NCBI GenBank assembly: GCA_027068415.1
Contig: JAMOTD010000009.1
Span: 186,001 to 250,000, forward strand
Source of the DNA: Desulfurobacteriaceae bacterium
Lineage (GTDB): Bacteria > Aquificota > Aquificia > Desulfurobacteriales > Desulfurobacteriaceae
Length of the DNA: 64,000 bases
Reading direction: 5' to 3'
A model generated the notes under the pieces. It ran no database searches, was not told the origin of the DNA, and saw only the letters and a list, made by a program, of their open reading frames with translations. Both the position numbers and the translations under genes were made by a program. Of this stretch, positions 24,819 through 33,385 are shown piece by piece (position 1 is the first letter of the stretch; every line of letters starts with the position of its first letter).

Positions 24819-25676
24819 TCATCTAATGGTTACAAAAACCCTGAAGTAGCGCCTGTCCACCCTGTACACAAGTTCCCAGCCGAGCATAGCACTCAAAAGG
24901 GTTGCCAGCTTCAGCCCAACCCCTGAACCTGAGGCCGAAGGGGGCATACCGGTATCATTAACGAATAAAATACGGCAGGATTTGTTCACTCTTTTCATCT
25001 CAACCTTTACAAATCTATTAGAGTACTTAAATGCGTTCTCTATGAGGATTTGGAAGAGGTTTTCAGCATCCTGTCTCTTTACCTTTACACTAAAGGGGCA
25101 CAGGTTAAGCTCAAGCTCCCTATCGGGAAAGAGATTATGATACTTTGATACGAGCCGTTTTATCAGGGAGGAGATGTCCATAAAGATTTCTTCCTGCTTT
25201 GTCTCAAGGGAGCGAACGTATTCAAGGCTCTTCCTAAAGTCTTCTTCAAGAAAGGTATAGGACTTCTTAAGCCTCATAAGGGCTTTGTCTGAGCCACACC
25301 TCCTGTTTAGCAGCTCAAGGTTAACTTTATTCAGGGATAGAAAATTCCCGAGTTTATGGGCGTAGAGCAAGAAGAAAAGCCTAATTAGGTCTTTTGCTTT
25401 CTTCTCCCTGCCCAAGTAGGAGAGAAAAGTCTTGTATATAAGGAAACTAATAACTGCTATGACGGGAACTTCAAGGAGAAAAAGTGCAGAAGTGTACGTT
25501 ATCAGGGCTTCTCTTTTGAAGCAGTCGGCAAGTACCTGGTGTTCAAACCCTTTAAGTCCAAGGTAGTAGTAAAGGGAGATTGATATAACATTTACAGTTG
25601 ATAATCCAATAAATAGGATAACAAGAAGGACCACTATAAACTTATGTTCAGTCCTTTGGAGGAAACTCTTCAACAA
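24819..25676 (-). CDS. Membrane-bound sensor histidine kinase
   Basis: This 285-residue protein has two transmembrane helices (about 13-35 and 62-82) flanking a short periplasmic loop with one cysteine. The cytoplasmic part contains an H-box-like segment (LLYAHKLGNFLS), an N-box (QILIENAFKYS) and a glycine-rich G-box (GSGVGLKLATLL). It overlaps the response regulator gene by 29 nt. The pilus genes directly downstream are the likely targets or at least co-transcribed. Confidence 0.85.
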   Translation of the reverse strand: MLKSFLQRTEHKFIVVLLVILFIGLSTVNVISISLYYYLGLKGFEHQVLADCFKREALITYTSALFLLEVPVIAVISFLIYKTFLSYLGREKKAKDLIRLFFLLYAHKLGNFLSLNKVNLELLNRRCGSDKALMRLKKSYTFLEEDFRKSLEYVRSLETKQEEIFMDISSLIKRLVSKYHNLFPDRELELNLCPFSVKVKRQDAENLFQILIENAFKYSNRFVKVEMKRVNKSCRILFVNDTGMPPSASGSGVGLKLATLLSAMLGWELVYRVDRRYFRVFVTIR

Positions 25677-26310
25677 GCTTATAACCCCGTCCCTTATAGG
25701 TAATTATAGCGCCTTCTGGCAAAAGCCTTCTCAATTCTTTAATGTATGTCCTCAGGACGTCCTCGCTGACAGGTTTATCACGCCAAACGTATGACATTAT
25801 CCTTGATTTAGGAACGATTTCCCCCCTGTTCTTAAGAAGAAAAACTAAGAGTTCCCAAGCTGTAGGGGATATTCTTACTTCCTCTCCTCCTTTAAGGACG
25901 ATTCCCCTCTTTAAGTCAACCTCCACATCCCCTATTCTTTCAATAGGGTAGGATATACCCCTCCTGGCGAGGGCCTTTATCCTGAGGAGGAGTTCCCTCG
26001 GCTCAAAGGGCTTCGTGAGGTAGTCGTCTGCCCCTCTGTTAAAACAGAGTTCTTTATCCTCTATCCTGTGCTTTGCTGTAAGGATTAAAACGGGAAGCTT
26101 CGGGTTTTTCCTCTTTATATCCAACAAAATATCCTCTCCGGGGTGGTACTTGAGCATTAAATCAAGAATTACAGCATCGTAGAGGGATAGGTCTTCGTAC
26201 TCTACTTCTCTTTCGTCCTTAATCCACTTTATCTCAATACCGTAGGAGGAGAGGTATTCCTCTACAGATTCTCCTAAAAGCTCGTTATCCTCTATTAAAA
26301 GCACTCTCAT
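25648..26310 (-). CDS. OmpR-family response regulator
   Basis: This 220-residue protein has a receiver domain (VLLIEDNELLGE, phospho-acceptor Asp in AVILDLMLKYH, Thr in LILTAKH, Lys in DDYLTKPFEP) and a winged-helix DNA-binding domain (SPTAWELLVFLLKNRGEIVPKS, YIKELRRLL, YKGRGYKL). It is the partner of the overlapping kinase. It lies 2 bp after lptB in the same direction, so lipopolysaccharide transport, signalling and pilus genes may share a transcript. Confidence 0.93.
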   Translation of the reverse strand: MRVLLIEDNELLGESVEEYLSSYGIEIKWIKDEREVEYEDLSLYDAVILDLMLKYHPGEDILLDIKRKNPKLPVLILTAKHRIEDKELCFNRGADDYLTKPFEPRELLLRIKALARRGISYPIERIGDVEVDLKRGIVLKGGEEVRISPTAWELLVFLLKNRGEIVPKSRIMSYVWRDKPVSEDVLRTYIKELRRLLPEGAIITYKGRGYKLVEEFPPKD

Positions 26311-26312
26311 AG

Positions 26313-27053
26313 TTAAAGGGAAAAGTCTTCTCCCAAATAAACTTTCCTGACTATCTCCTGGTTTGCAACTTCCTCCGGCTCACCTGAGGCCACAACCCTA
26401 CCGTGGGCTATTATGTAAACCCTATCTACTATTTTAAGAGTTTCCCTAACGTTGTGGTCGGTTATGAGGACTCCGATGTCCATCTCCTTGAGCTCCCTTA
26501 CAAGACCCTGGATGTCGGAGACGGCAATCGGGTCTATTCCGGCAAAGGGTTCGTCAAGAAGAAGGAACTTAGGATTTATCGTTAGAGCTCTGGCTATCTC
26601 AAGCCTGCGCCTCTCGCCGCCGGAGAGGGAGGCCGCTTTCTGATTTCTGAGGGAGGAGATGCCGAACCTCTCAAGGAGCCAGTCGGTTCTCTCCCTAATC
26701 TCCCTCTCAGAGTAGCCGTGCATTTCAAGGATTGCCCTAACGTTCTCCTCAACGGTTAACTTCCTGAAAACCGACGGCTCCTGAGGAAGGTAGGAAATAC
26801 CCTTTCTCGCCCTGACGTAAGTGGGCTCGTTAGTAATCTCCTCTTCTCCTATAAAGACCTTACCTCCGTCGGCCTTAACCAAACCAACTATACAGTAAAA
26901 GGTTGTAGTCTTACCCGCTCCGTTAGGACCTAAAAGGCCTACAACTTCCCCCTCAAAGACTTCAATGCTGACGTTATCTACTACTTTCTTCTTGCCGTAT
27001 ACTTTTGTTATTCCATCGGCCTTTAGGAGGTTAAGGTCTCTTACTTTTTCCAC
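26313..27053 (-). CDS. lptB: LPS export ABC transporter ATP-binding protein LptB
   Basis: This 246-residue ABC ATPase has Walker A (GLLGPNGAGKTTTF), Q-loop (SYLPQEPSVFRKLTVEEN), signature (SLSGGERRRLEIARAL), Walker B (FLLLDEPFAGIDPIAV) and switch His (ITDHNVRETL). The DEPFAGIDPIAV and DHNVRETL variants are diagnostic for LptB. It powers extraction of LPS from the inner membrane with LptFGC. It starts at GTG inside the end of lptA (23-nt overlap). Confidence 0.96.
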   Translation of the reverse strand: MEKVRDLNLLKADGITKVYGKKKVVDNVSIEVFEGEVVGLLGPNGAGKTTTFYCIVGLVKADGGKVFIGEEEITNEPTYVRARKGISYLPQEPSVFRKLTVEENVRAILEMHGYSEREIRERTDWLLERFGISSLRNQKAASLSGGERRRLEIARALTINPKFLLLDEPFAGIDPIAVSDIQGLVRELKEMDIGVLITDHNVRETLKIVDRVYIIAHGRVVASGEPEEVANQEIVRKVYLGEDFSL

Positions 27054-27531
27054 CCTCTTCCTCGGGGAAGATAACGGTTTTTACCCTCGTTCTATTCCCG
27101 ATTACTTCAACCCTGCCGCTTCTATAAGCAATAATCTTATCTCCGGTTAGGACGTTCTTACCCTGCCTTAGCTTTGCATCTCCTATAAGAACAACCTTTT
27201 CCTGAGCAGGGTAGTAAATGAGCTGTCGGCACCATCCCTCACCCCTTTCGTCCTTTATGTAAACGTTCCCAATAGCCACTATTTTCTTTATCTCTTTACC
27301 GGTTTTAGTGAAGTAAATTACGAGCTTATCGCCCTTTAAAAGGGTTTTTCCGTGCTGGGCTATTACGTTGCCCACGTAAACGGCCAACTTTTTATTATCA
27401 TCATAGGTTAACTTTTGAGCTTCTATTACTACCGGGAGCCCCCTCTTAACTTCAACCTTCTCCCTCTGCTGAGCGTAAACTCCGACATAGGGAGCAAGGA
27501 AGAGGAGGAACAAAATCAAGAGCTTCTTCAT
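27031..27531 (-). CDS. lptA: LPS transport periplasmic protein LptA
   Basis: This 166-residue protein has a signal peptide (LLILFLLFLAPYVGVYA) and an OstA/LptA beta-jellyroll pattern (VVIEAQKLTYDDNKKLAVYVGNV, LLKGDKLVIYF, VLTGDKIIAYR). It forms the periplasmic bridge for LPS transport. It overlaps lptC upstream by 4 nt and lptB downstream. Confidence 0.93.
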   Translation of the reverse strand: MKKLLILFLLFLAPYVGVYAQQREKVEVKRGLPVVIEAQKLTYDDNKKLAVYVGNVIAQHGKTLLKGDKLVIYFTKTGKEIKKIVAIGNVYIKDERGEGWCRQLIYYPAQEKVVLIGDAKLRQGKNVLTGDKIIAYRSGRVEVIGNRTRVKTVIFPEEEGGKSKRP

Positions 27532-28058
27532 TTTCCTTCTCCGGTTATTACAGTTTTTACCTGCTGTGTGATTATAACCTTTCTCTTATCTAACTTGAGA
27601 GTACACTCCTTTCCGGTTGTAGTGGCACTCCCGCTCTTTACCAAACAGCCCTTATCTGTCTTAAAGAGCTCTCTCTCCACAAAATAAACTCCCTGCGGAG
27701 AGGCGGCAGAGAGCTCCCCCGTCTCCATCTCAACCCCTTCCAACTCCAGCTCCCCCCTCTTCCTGTCAAAGAGGGCTTTACGGGCCCTAACAACAATGGG
27801 GGGAGAGCCGGAAACGGTTAAGACGGGAGAGTCAAGCTCTATCAGCTCCTTCTCCCTAAAAACCGCAAGGGGAGATTTAAGAATCCACCTGCTTTTTCCC
27901 GAAGACGTAAGGACGAAGTTCTCAACGGTCTGTTTCTGGTGGAGCTTCACGGAAATCTTCTCCGGCGGGTTCTCCCTCCTTGAAAGGAAAATAATGAAAG
28001 GAATGAGGGAGGAGAGGGCCAAAATGAGGGCAGCCTTATAAAAGAAGCTCCTGCTCAT
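27528..28058 (-). CDS. lptC: LPS export system protein LptC
   Basis: This 176-residue protein has one N-terminal transmembrane helix (AALILALSSLIPFIIFL) and a periplasmic jellyroll domain (VENFVLTSSGKSRWILKSPLAVF, LDSPVLTVSG, LFDRKRGELELEGVEMETG). It connects the LptBFG transporter to LptA. It overlaps kdsC and lptA by 4 nt each. Confidence 0.88.
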   Translation of the reverse strand: MSRSFFYKAALILALSSLIPFIIFLSRRENPPEKISVKLHQKQTVENFVLTSSGKSRWILKSPLAVFREKELIELDSPVLTVSGSPPIVVRARKALFDRKRGELELEGVEMETGELSAASPQGVYFVERELFKTDKGCLVKSGSATTTGKECTLKLDKRKVIITQQVKTVITGEGK

Positions 28059-28522
28059 TCCCTTTCTCTGCTTAAGAGGTAGTCAATAAACTCCCTGACG
28101 GCCCCCCTACCACCTTCCCTTCGGGAAACAAAGTCAACAACGACCTTTACTTGGGGAACCGCATCGGCGGGAGCTCCCGAAACTCCTACTGCCTTGAGGA
28201 GGGGCAGGTCGGGAAGGTCGTCTCCCATAGCCGCTACCTGCTCATCACTTAAGGAGTACTTCTCCTTCAACTTCCGGTAAACCTCCATCTTGTCGGAAAC
28301 TCCCTGATAGAGCTCCTCAACTCCGAGCTCCCTGCACCTTTTCTCAACCTGCCAGGAATACCTCCCGCTAACGACGACAACTATAATTCCTTCCCTTAAA
28401 GCCCTTACAATTCCGTAGCCGTCTTTGATATTAAAGAACTTTACTTCCCTTCCCCAAGGGTCGTAGGAAATTGTACCGTCGGTTAAAACTCCGTCAACGT
28501 CAAGGATTAAGAGTTTTACCAT
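28055..28522 (-). CDS. kdsC: 3-deoxy-D-manno-octulosonate 8-phosphate phosphatase KdsC
   Basis: This 155-residue HAD phosphatase carries the nucleophile motif LILDVDGVLTDG, the KdsC-typical FNIKDGYGI, VVSGRYSWQVEKR and the acidic motif AMGDDLPDLPLL. It dephosphorylates Kdo-8-phosphate during inner-core LPS synthesis. It overlaps lptC, the usual kdsC-lptCAB arrangement. Confidence 0.94.
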   Translation of the reverse strand: MVKLLILDVDGVLTDGTISYDPWGREVKFFNIKDGYGIVRALREGIIVVVVSGRYSWQVEKRCRELGVEELYQGVSDKMEVYRKLKEKYSLSDEQVAAMGDDLPDLPLLKAVGVSGAPADAVPQVKVVVDFVSRREGGRGAVREFIDYLLSRERE

Positions 28523-29073
28523 AGGGGGAGCTCCTCTTCCGAGATTGGTTTAAAACCTGTGAACTCAACATTAACGTTAAGGCATTTTACACAATTAAGG
28601 TGGCAACCGCAGAAGACCCCGTAAGAGTTCCAGTGGACGTGGCCGTGAATCAGGAGGGAGTAGTCACCGTCTTTAAACTCATTGGTTATCCTCTCCTGAA
28701 GCTCAAGGTACCTGTAGGTTCTTAAGTCCTTGGAAGGGAAGTGGCACAGGAGAACCTTTTTATTCCCGATTTCAACACAGCAGGAGAAATCGTAGATGTA
28801 GTCAAAGAACGGTGAGAGCTCCCCCTCTTTAAACCACCAGTCGTGATTTCCCATTACGAGGATTTTCTCCCCGGGGAGGGAAGTCCACTCCTCAAGGAAT
28901 CCTTCGGGAAGCCTCCAGGCAAAGTCGCCGATAACGAAGAGTCTATCATCCTTACTAAGAACAGCCCTGAGGCTCTCTAAAATCCGTATCTCAAAGCCGG
29001 GCTTTCTCTTTAAAGGGTTGAGCCTAACGATATTTGAGTGGAAAAAGTGGCAGTCGGCAATAAAGTAGTTCAT
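28516..29073 (-). CDS. Calcineurin-like metallophosphoesterase
   Basis: This 185-residue protein has the metal-binding motifs of the superfamily: IADCHFFHSN (DxH), VIGDFAW (GD), MGNHDWW (GNHD), LLCHFP and IHGHVHW (GHxH). The substrate is unknown. It leads the kdsC-lpt operon and overlaps kdsC by 7 nt. A minus-strand TATAAT at 29080-29085 would start transcription almost at the ATG. Confidence 0.85.
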   Translation of the reverse strand: MNYFIADCHFFHSNIVRLNPLKRKPGFEIRILESLRAVLSKDDRLFVIGDFAWRLPEGFLEEWTSLPGEKILVMGNHDWWFKEGELSPFFDYIYDFSCCVEIGNKKVLLCHFPSKDLRTYRYLELQERITNEFKDGDYSLLIHGHVHWNSYGVFCGCHLNCVKCLNVNVEFTGFKPISEEELPLW

Positions 29074-29084
29074 AGGGGAATTAT

Positions 29085-29105
29085 AAAGGGGGCTGAGCCC
29101 CCTTT
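29085..29105 (-). terminator. Terminator after the peroxidase gene
   Basis: A 9-bp stem (AAAGGGGGC with GCCCCCTTT, TGA loop on the plus strand) lies 5 nt past the stop of the peroxidase gene and ends in T residues when read on the minus strand. Confidence 0.75.
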
Positions 29106-29110
29106 AAAGA

Positions 29111-30349
29111 TTACTCGGGATTATTACCGGGAAGCTGAGGGAGAACCCTTGCCTCAAGGGGTACTTCACCGGTCATTGAGCGGAGGAAGGCCGCAATCTT
29201 CTTGGCCTCGGAATCAGTCAGCTTCTTACCGAGCTCCTTGGCGGCCATCACCTTAACGGCCTCTTCAAGGCTGTTTACGGAGCCGTCGTGGAAGTAGGGA
29301 GCGGTAACCCCTACGTTGAGTAGCTGAGCAGTCCTGAACTTGTACTTATCTGCAGGGTTTTTCGTAACCTTGTACCTGCCGAGGTCGTCGTTCCACTTAA
29401 ACTTGTGGAACTGGCCGTCTGAGAGGACGGGACCGTTGTGGCAGGCAGTACAGCCGTACTTAACGAAGAGCTCCATTCCCTCCTTCTGCTCTTTGGTTAG
29501 AGCACTATCGTCTCCGAGGAGGTATCTCTGGAAGGGAGAGTTGGGAGTATTTAGAGTCCTCTCAAAGGCGGCAACTGCCTTAACGACGTTTGTAAAGTTA
29601 ACCGGGTCGGGGTCGCCGGGAAAGGCCTTTTTAAAGAGCTCCACGTACTCGGGAATTGCCTTCAGCCTTCTTACAACGAGCTCGGGGGTTGCGTTCATTT
29701 CAACGTGGGCCTGAATGGGCCCCTTAGCCTGCTCCTCTAAGGTGGGAGCTCTACCGTCCCAGAACTGAACCTTCAGGAAGCCGGAGTTAAGGGTTGTCGG
29801 GGCGTTCCTTCCACCGGTCTTCCAGCCGTGGCCGAGGGAGGTCTTAACGTTGTCGTCTCCGCCCAGAGAAAGGTTATGGCAGGTATTACAGGAGATAACC
29901 TTGCTTCTTGATAGCCTCGGGTCGTAGTAGAGCATCTTACCGAGCTTAACCTTCTCCGGAGTAAGGGGGTTGTCTGCCGGAATCGGCGGAAGTGCCGGAA
30001 GCGGAGTAAAGAACTTTTTGTACTTGGCGTAGGGGTCTTTTGAGGTAGTAGCAGAAGAAGTAGTAGCATGGGTTTGGGCTTTTTTTGCTTTTCCGTGAGC
30101 TACAGGGGTACCGTAGAGCTCCATCGCTGCCCTTCTAATACCGAGGCCTCTGGGCATCTTTCCTTCCCTTACGGCCTTTCTGGCGGCCTCAACAAACGCT
30201 GAGGAGCTCTTAAACTTCTTAAGAAGCTGCTCCTTTGTAGGAGCCAGCACCCCGTTGTGGCAACCTGCACAGTTGGTCTCCCAAACCCCGGCATTGGCAG
30301 AAGAGCCTATAAGGAGAGCTCCCGTTAAAGCAAATAAAAACTTTTTCAT
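29111..30349 (-). CDS. Triheme cytochrome c peroxidase (MauG/CcpA family)
   Basis: This 412-residue protein has a signal peptide ending SANA at about residue 20. Three CxxCH sites are visible: CAGCH (27-31), CNTCH (154-158) and CTACH (300-304). The last two belong to the classical diheme peroxidase fold (LPPIPADNPLTPEKVKLGKMLY, LSRSKVISCNTCH, VKYGCTACHNGPV). The first heme sits in an extra N-terminal domain joined by a Thr/Ser/Ala-rich linker (about 88-105). E. coli YhjA is a triheme quinol peroxidase of similar build, so this may reduce H2O2 with electrons from the quinone pool. It is a single-gene unit between a promoter and a terminator. Confidence 0.9.
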   Translation of the reverse strand: MKKFLFALTGALLIGSSANAGVWETNCAGCHNGVLAPTKEQLLKKFKSSSAFVEAARKAVREGKMPRGLGIRRAAMELYGTPVAHGKAKKAQTHATTSSATTSKDPYAKYKKFFTPLPALPPIPADNPLTPEKVKLGKMLYYDPRLSRSKVISCNTCHNLSLGGDDNVKTSLGHGWKTGGRNAPTTLNSGFLKVQFWDGRAPTLEEQAKGPIQAHVEMNATPELVVRRLKAIPEYVELFKKAFPGDPDPVNFTNVVKAVAAFERTLNTPNSPFQRYLLGDDSALTKEQKEGMELFVKYGCTACHNGPVLSDGQFHKFKWNDDLGRYKVTKNPADKYKFRTAQLLNVGVTAPYFHDGSVNSLEEAVKVMAAKELGKKLTDSEAKKIAAFLRSMTGEVPLEARVLPQLPGNNPE

Positions 30350-30389
30350 CTCTCCCTCCTTTAAAAGAGTTATGGTTTCCTAAATAGGA

Positions 30390-30417
30390 ATTTTATCCTT
30401 GTGCAAGAAGTTTTCAA
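30390..30417 (-). promoter_or_regulatory. Candidate promoter of the peroxidase gene
   Basis: On the minus strand TTGAAA (30412-30417) and TAAAAT (30390-30395) are separated by 16 nt, upstream of the AAAGGAGG ribosome site and the ATG at 30349. The -35 overlaps the bioD stop. Confidence 0.5.
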
Positions 30418-31034
30418 CTAATGAGGGAGAGGGCAACCGCGCGGGCATCTTGAGGTTGTGAAAAGGGGTAGACGGGAACATCAAGGAGTTTTTTAAGGCT
30501 GTCGTAATTACTCTTAAAACTTTCGTCTTCTTCTTTAAACACGTTCAGTACAACGCCTTTTATGCTAATCCCTTCACTCTTACAGGCCTTTACTGTTAAA
30601 AGGGTGTGGTTTATTACCCCCAGCTTGTTAAGGGCAACAACTATTACGGGAAGGGAGAGCTCCTTAACCAGGTCAAGGTAGAGGTAGTTCCAGGTTATTG
30701 GAACCATAATTCCACCCGCCCCCTCAATAACCAAAAAGGAGTAAAGCTCCGAAAGCTCGGAAATTCTCTCTTTAATTTGCTTGGCGCTAACCTTCACCCC
30801 CTCAATATCTGAGGCAACCGAAGGGGCAACGGGCGTTTCAAAGGAGTAAACGGGCTCAAGGTAAATCCCGGAAGCCTCGGAAAGGAGGCGGGCATCTTGG
30901 CAGTAGGGCTGACAACCGGTCTCAACAGGCTTAAAACCTACAGCCTCTACGCCCAAGTCCCTCAAAGCCCTTATCAAAGAGGCCGAGAAAAAAGTTTTAC
31001 CGACTCCCGTATCTGTTCCCGTTATGAAGAGCAT
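30414..31034 (-). CDS. bioD: Dethiobiotin synthetase
   Basis: This 206-residue protein has the modified P-loop FITGTDTGVGKTFFSASL, the substrate segment GFKPVETGCQ and the FLVIEGAGGIMVPI motif. It forms dethiobiotin from diaminopelargonate, CO2 and ATP. It overlaps the end of the FliT-like gene by 13 nt, an odd location for a biotin gene at the end of a flagellar cluster. Confidence 0.95.
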   Translation of the reverse strand: MLFITGTDTGVGKTFFSASLIRALRDLGVEAVGFKPVETGCQPYCQDARLLSEASGIYLEPVYSFETPVAPSVASDIEGVKVSAKQIKERISELSELYSFLVIEGAGGIMVPITWNYLYLDLVKELSLPVIVVALNKLGVINHTLLTVKACKSEGISIKGVVLNVFKEEDESFKSNYDSLKKLLDVPVYPFSQPQDARAVALSLIS

Positions 31035-31276
31035 TTCAGGTAAGAGCCCCTAACTTTATCCCGGTTTGACAGTGATTTTAGAATAGACTGCTCCTTTAAT
31101 TTTAGCTCACCCTGAAACTGTGCAAGGAGACGGTCTAACTTGGCGGCCTCTTCGGGAGTCAAGGAAGAGAGGTTTTCAGAGAGTATTACCAAAACCTCCC
31201 GGGCTTTTTCGTAATTCTCCTGCTGAACTAAAACGATAAGACGGGAGATTAACCTTTCAATTTCACTTCTTCCCAA
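31022..31276 (-). CDS. Small helical protein, FliT-like by position
   Basis: This 84-residue protein appears all helical (IERLISRLIVLVQQENYEKAREVLVILSEN in pieces, then LTPEEAAKLDRLLAQFQGEL). It overlaps fliS by 28 nt. FliT chaperones usually follow fliS and are small helical proteins, so this is a reasonable guess, but sequence similarity is not obvious. Confidence 0.5.
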   Translation of the reverse strand: MGRSEIERLISRLIVLVQQENYEKAREVLVILSENLSSLTPEEAAKLDRLLAQFQGELKLKEQSILKSLSNRDKVRGSYLKCSS

Positions 31277-31605
31277 GCTTCTTTAACCCTCTCAAGCATC
31301 ATTATTGCGTTCTCAAGTGCCAGCTCGTCGTTGTCTTTATTAGCAATAAAGAGGCCCGCAAGGAGCGTTTCGTAAAACTCCCTCAGGCTCTTCGCAACCT
31401 CCCCTCCGGCCTCCATGTCAAGGGAGGAGTTTAAGACCTGAATTATTCTTTCGGCCTTGGCTATTGAGTTGACTTTACCGGGGATGTCTCCCTGACGGAG
31501 CGAAGTTAAGGCCTCTTTAAGGAGCAAAATTGCCTTATCGTAAAGGAGGATTACTCTCTCTACCGGCGTAGAGGTTTCAACCTGCATCTTAAGGTAGGGG
31601 TTCAT
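31249..31605 (-). CDS. fliS: Flagellin export chaperone FliS
   Basis: This 118-residue protein begins MNPYLKMQVETSTPVERVILLYDKAI in outline, the FliS N-terminal pattern (NPY, then T-x-x-x-LI-x-LYD). Later segments (KAERIIQVLNSSLDMEAGGEVAKSL, FYETLLAG) fit the four-helix chaperone that keeps flagellin unpolymerised. It is 13 bp downstream of fliD. Confidence 0.93.
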   Translation of the reverse strand: MNPYLKMQVETSTPVERVILLYDKAILLLKEALTSLRQGDIPGKVNSIAKAERIIQVLNSSLDMEAGGEVAKSLREFYETLLAGLFIANKDNDELALENAIMMLERVKEAWEEVKLKG

Positions 31606-31618
31606 CGTTCACTCTCCC

Positions 31619-32959
31619 TTAGCTCTGCTTTAAAAGGGTTGTTTGACCAAAAGTTGAGGCGATTTTGGCGCGGAGCTCCGCCATTTGCTGTTGAAGGAGC
31701 TGAACCTGAATCAGCTGTTTCTTGAAAATCTCTATCTGCTCACTGAGCATTTTGTTTAGCTCGTTAATTCTCTCCCCAATCCTCTCCTTCTGGTCGTTTA
31801 AACTCTCTATCTCGTTCTCAACGGGGCTATCGGGACTTACGAGGAAGAGGAGGTAGTCTTGAAGTGAGTCTTTTAGCTGGGAGAGTGCGTCTTCAAGGGT
31901 GTGGGGGACATTCTCAATGAGAGAGTCAAGCTTTTCGGAGTCTATATTGACGTGGCCCGTATCCTTATCAACGTCAAGAAGCCCCAAGTTAAAGAGAGGT
32001 TGAAGTCTTGAGAGGATTCCTGACCTTATCATGTAGAGGGTGTTATCACCTGAGAGAACTCCGTCCTTTCCTGCTTTCTCGTTTATAAAGTCAACTACGG
32101 AGTTGTAGGCATTTATTAAAGCGTTAAGAGCATCTTTAAAGGGCTGGTAGTCGGCGGAGATTTCAACGGTTGAGGTACCTGTGGAACTAATCGTAAGCTC
32201 AACACCGGGAATTGCGCCAGTGAAGGTATTGGTAGGGGAGGTTATTGTAGCTCCGTAAACCTCTATCTGGGCGTCTTGAGCAGTTTGAACGTGGCTGTCG
32301 GAGTAGTCGTCCCCCAGCTGGAGCTGGTCAAGGAGGTCTCCGCTTCCGGTTTCTGAAATTGAGATTGTGGAGTCTTTACCTGTATCGCTCCCGGTTAGTA
32401 GAAGACGGTAGTTGCTACCGTCGTAGATGACAGAAGCCTTTAGTTTATCCTGAGCGTCGTTAATCGCCTTAGCTATCTCGGTTAAAGTGCTGGGCTTTGC
32501 GGAGTCGGCACTATCGGTATCGTAGTCTATAACCGCAACGGTCTGGCCTGCGTAAGTTATCGTTATTTGGCCGCCGGACGTTGCGGCGGCAGAGGAGAGG
32601 TCGGAAACTCCCGACTGAGAGAGCCAGACGTCATTTTTGGCAAGCCTGGTAACGTTAACCTGATAAGTTCCTTCAACGGCCTTTAAAGGGTCAACGACCG
32701 TAGCGCTTAAAACGTCGGGGGACGAGACAGATACCTTTTTCTCCTCAAGGAGGGTAGCTGAAGTGAGCCGATTAAAGGCATCGTAGAGGGAATTTAATTT
32801 TGACTCAAAGTCGTTAAGGGCAGAAACTTTATCGCTTATCTTTGACTCCTGCCGCTGGAGAAGTTTAACGGGAGCTATTTGGGACTGGTAGTAGAGGTTG
32901 AGAATCTCTTGATAATCAAATGTTCCTGCAAGGTTGCTGATGTAGAACTCTCCGGCCAT
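31619..32959 (-). CDS. fliD: Flagellar filament cap protein FliD
   Basis: This 446-residue protein has the FliD_N region (FDYQEILNLYYQSQIAPVKLLQRQESKIS in outline, KVSALNDFESKLNSLYDAF) and the FliD_C region ending in a coiled coil (NDQKERIGERINELNKMLSEQIE). The Ser/Thr/Asp-rich middle is typical of the exposed cap domains. It caps the growing filament outside the cell. Confidence 0.94.
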   Translation of the reverse strand: MAGEFYISNLAGTFDYQEILNLYYQSQIAPVKLLQRQESKISDKVSALNDFESKLNSLYDAFNRLTSATLLEEKKVSVSSPDVLSATVVDPLKAVEGTYQVNVTRLAKNDVWLSQSGVSDLSSAAATSGGQITITYAGQTVAVIDYDTDSADSAKPSTLTEIAKAINDAQDKLKASVIYDGSNYRLLLTGSDTGKDSTISISETGSGDLLDQLQLGDDYSDSHVQTAQDAQIEVYGATITSPTNTFTGAIPGVELTISSTGTSTVEISADYQPFKDALNALINAYNSVVDFINEKAGKDGVLSGDNTLYMIRSGILSRLQPLFNLGLLDVDKDTGHVNIDSEKLDSLIENVPHTLEDALSQLKDSLQDYLLFLVSPDSPVENEIESLNDQKERIGERINELNKMLSEQIEIFKKQLIQVQLLQQQMAELRAKIASTFGQTTLLKQS

Positions 32960-32971
32960 TTAAAGGCTCCT

Positions 32972-33334
32972 TTAAGCTTTTTCGGAAAAGAGCAGCCCCG
33001 CTATTTCGTCGAGGTACTTTGCTATTTTTAAAACGTACTCAGGGGGAATCTGCCTTATTACCTTTTTGGTCTGTCTGTCTATTACTTTTACAACAACGAT
33101 ATCTGTTTCCTTATCTATTTGAATTTGGAGCTGAGTATTGAGCATGCTCAGTTTTTCTTTCAGGTTCTTTATTACCTCCTCAAGGAGCTCCGGGGAAACC
33201 TGAGAACTCTCTTTCTGCTGCTCCTGAGTTCTTTTCTGCTCCTGAGCCTGAACCTGGTGGCTCTTTTTAAAATCTATACTCTGGAGGTCGGTCTCAAGGG
33301 AGCTCTGAATATTTGCAACGAGCTTTACGCCCAT
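32972..33334 (-). CDS. flaG: FlaG family flagellar protein
   Basis: I choose the ATG at 33334 (120 residues) behind GGGGAAGG; a TTG 12 nt upstream has no ribosome site. The C-terminal half carries the FlaG pattern (LQIQIDKETDIVVVKVIDRQTKKVIRQIPPEY in pieces). The N-terminal half is Gln/Ser-rich and low complexity. FlaG proteins influence filament length. It lies between fliC and fliD. Confidence 0.88.
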   Translation of the reverse strand: MGVKLVANIQSSLETDLQSIDFKKSHQVQAQEQKRTQEQQKESSQVSPELLEEVIKNLKEKLSMLNTQLQIQIDKETDIVVVKVIDRQTKKVIRQIPPEYVLKIAKYLDEIAGLLFSEKA

Positions 33335-33362
33335 AACCTTCCCCAACTAAAGCTATTTAGAA

Positions 33363-33378
33363 GGGGGCAAGCGCCCCC
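33363..33378 (-). terminator. Terminator of fliC
   Basis: GGGGGC and GCCCCC pair across a 4-nt loop just past the fliC stop, followed on the minus strand by TTCTAAATAG. Flagellin can thus be made in excess over the downstream flaG-fliD-fliS genes. Confidence 0.7.
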
Positions 33379-33385
33379 GAAAAGA

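Noticed and set aside
29773-30069. Leu/Arg-rich frame antiparallel or shifted within the peroxidase gene
   Set aside because: Low-complexity reading created by the real frame's codon usage; the heme motifs fix the correct frame.
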